DNA from: Bacteroidales bacterium
GTDB lineage: Bacteria > Bacteroidota > Bacteroidia > Bacteroidales > UBA932
Assembly (NCBI GenBank): GCA_017455065.1
Contig: JAFTBU010000056.1
Location: 1 to 64,000, forward strand
Direction of reading: 5' to 3'
DNA length: 64,000 nucleotides
Of this stretch, positions 63,583 through 64,000 are shown in pieces (positions within the stretch are counted from its first letter, which is position 1; each line of letters opens with the position of its first letter). The notes under the pieces are model-generated. The model did no database searches. It was not told the DNA's origin and was given only the letters and a program-made list of their open reading frames with translations. Both the position numbers and the translations under genes were made by a program.

Positions 63583-64000
63583 AACCAGGCATTTTATATA
63601 TGTGCATTGTCAGATTCGGATTATTTGAAAGAGCATATAATTTATCTCCTGAAAGAGATATGCTATATGCCGGAATCTGAAGGCGGAGCAAATAAACCGG
63701 ATTGGCATCCCAATCATAAACGATAAGATAGTCACAATCACGGGCTTGCGCAATATCATCTTTCAGATTTTCGACTTTTTTGCCCGAATATAATGCATAT
63801 ACATACTTGTCGTTTGACTGCAGTCCCTCAAATCCGTCGGTAAATCCTTCCATGCGAGTGCCGGAAGCAGTATTTTTGATTTGAGGAGGGTTGTATTCCT
63901 CTCTATGATACTCTTTGAGGTCATTCTCCTCAATTCCGGAAAAAGAAATCGCGGCAGACATCAAAGAAGCCACGCACACCTTTTTCCCGGAAGGATGGGA
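63566..64000 (-). CDS. C-terminal part of a BF3164-type six-bladed beta-propeller protein (cut by window edge)
   Basis: The frame is open from the right edge (SHPSGKKVCVASLM...) to the stop at 63566, about 144 residues visible. Propeller-like strands are evident: NDKYVYALYSGKKVE, LIVYDWDANPVYLLRL, SGDKLYALSNN. This matches the C-terminus of the Bacteroidetes BF3164/TolB-like lipoprotein family usually paired with NVEALA peptides. The Met at 63979 is probably internal. Base composition is more AT-rich than the neighbours, like the left edge. It overlaps the GH2 3' end by 17 nt. Confidence 0.75.
   Translation of the reverse strand, partial: SHPSGKKVCVASLMSAAISFSGIEENDLKEYHREEYNPPQIKNTASGTRMEGFTDGFEGLQSNDKYVYALYSGKKVENLKDDIAQARDCDYLIVYDWDANPVYLLRLQIPAYSISLSGDKLYALSNNPNLTMHIYKMPGFTVSR

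Overview
The window is a 64 kb piece of a high-GC Bacteroidales chromosome, most likely an uncultured gut or rumen lineage. Four things point there: recurrent Bacteroidetes promoter -7 boxes (TAnnTTTG) with no Shine-Dalgarno preference; Bacteroidales-type housekeeping clusters such as tandem deoxynucleoside kinases, and a serC-serA-DUF1015 run; family proteins typical of the phylum (NVEALA peptide, BF3164-type propeller, DUF4783, M64 lipoprotein, pRiA4b-like protein); and secreted polysaccharide-acting enzymes. No tRNA, rRNA, CRISPR array, transposase or phage gene was recognised.

Layout. 1-3211 (mostly minus strand) is an AT-rich edge with an NVEALA peptide, a TPR/transmembrane lipoprotein gene broken by a TGA exactly at its lipobox cysteine codon, and an M64 metallopeptidase lipoprotein. 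3280-8621 (plus) runs ysxC-prs-small membrane protein-der-cmk-ispH-efp. 9076-14235 (plus) runs rlmH, a 1171-residue multi-TM histidine kinase and its AAA+ sigma-54-type response regulator. 14177-16760 (minus) holds lptB and dnaX. 16799-18047 (plus) holds an exported protein and an O-methyltransferase. 18051-37173 (minus) is one co-directional run: yigZ, serC, serA, DUF1015, recQ, dnaG, metG, then a 1108-residue secreted glycosidase and two tandem paralogous pectin-esterase/lyase-like proteins. 37212-37769 is an acidic-tailed pRiA4b-like gene, followed by a hairpin-rich convergent intergenic region. 37992-42951 (minus) holds FKBP, ROK kinase, acyl-CoA synthetase and two dNKs. 43022-48448 (plus) holds an MBL hydrolase, uvrA, a uridine kinase family protein and a DMT transporter. 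48437-54468 (minus) is a tightly coupled rsgA-polyprenyl synthase-U32-ctp-rdgB-recO operon. 54517-58998 (plus) holds MATE-rnr-manA. 58999-60216 is a 1.2 kb non-coding region. 60217-60570 is a small unknown gene, 60715-63582 a GH2 glycosidase, and the right edge the 3' part of a beta-propeller gene.

The most unusual feature is the non-coding region after manA. A 743-bp element (59096-59838) is bracketed by a perfect 16-bp inverted repeat. It contains four tandem composite units. Each unit has its own inverted arms but the same core, present twice about 74 nt apart. Conserved cores with variable, still complementary arms look like a large structured RNA or an undescribed repeat element. A second family of palindromes with a conserved 16-nt loop occurs in frame inside manA (twice) and uvrA, and in the convergent intergenic region at 37866-37911. 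Other conserved proteins (DnaX linker, GH2) also carry in-frame repeat insertions, so short elements seem to be colonising tolerant loops of essential genes.

Divergent gene pairs repeatedly show back-to-back -7 boxes at a fixed 20-21 bp offset. Many -7 boxes sit only 4-9 nt before the start codon, which implies leaderless mRNAs. All homology statements are from recognition of motifs by eye; no database search was run.
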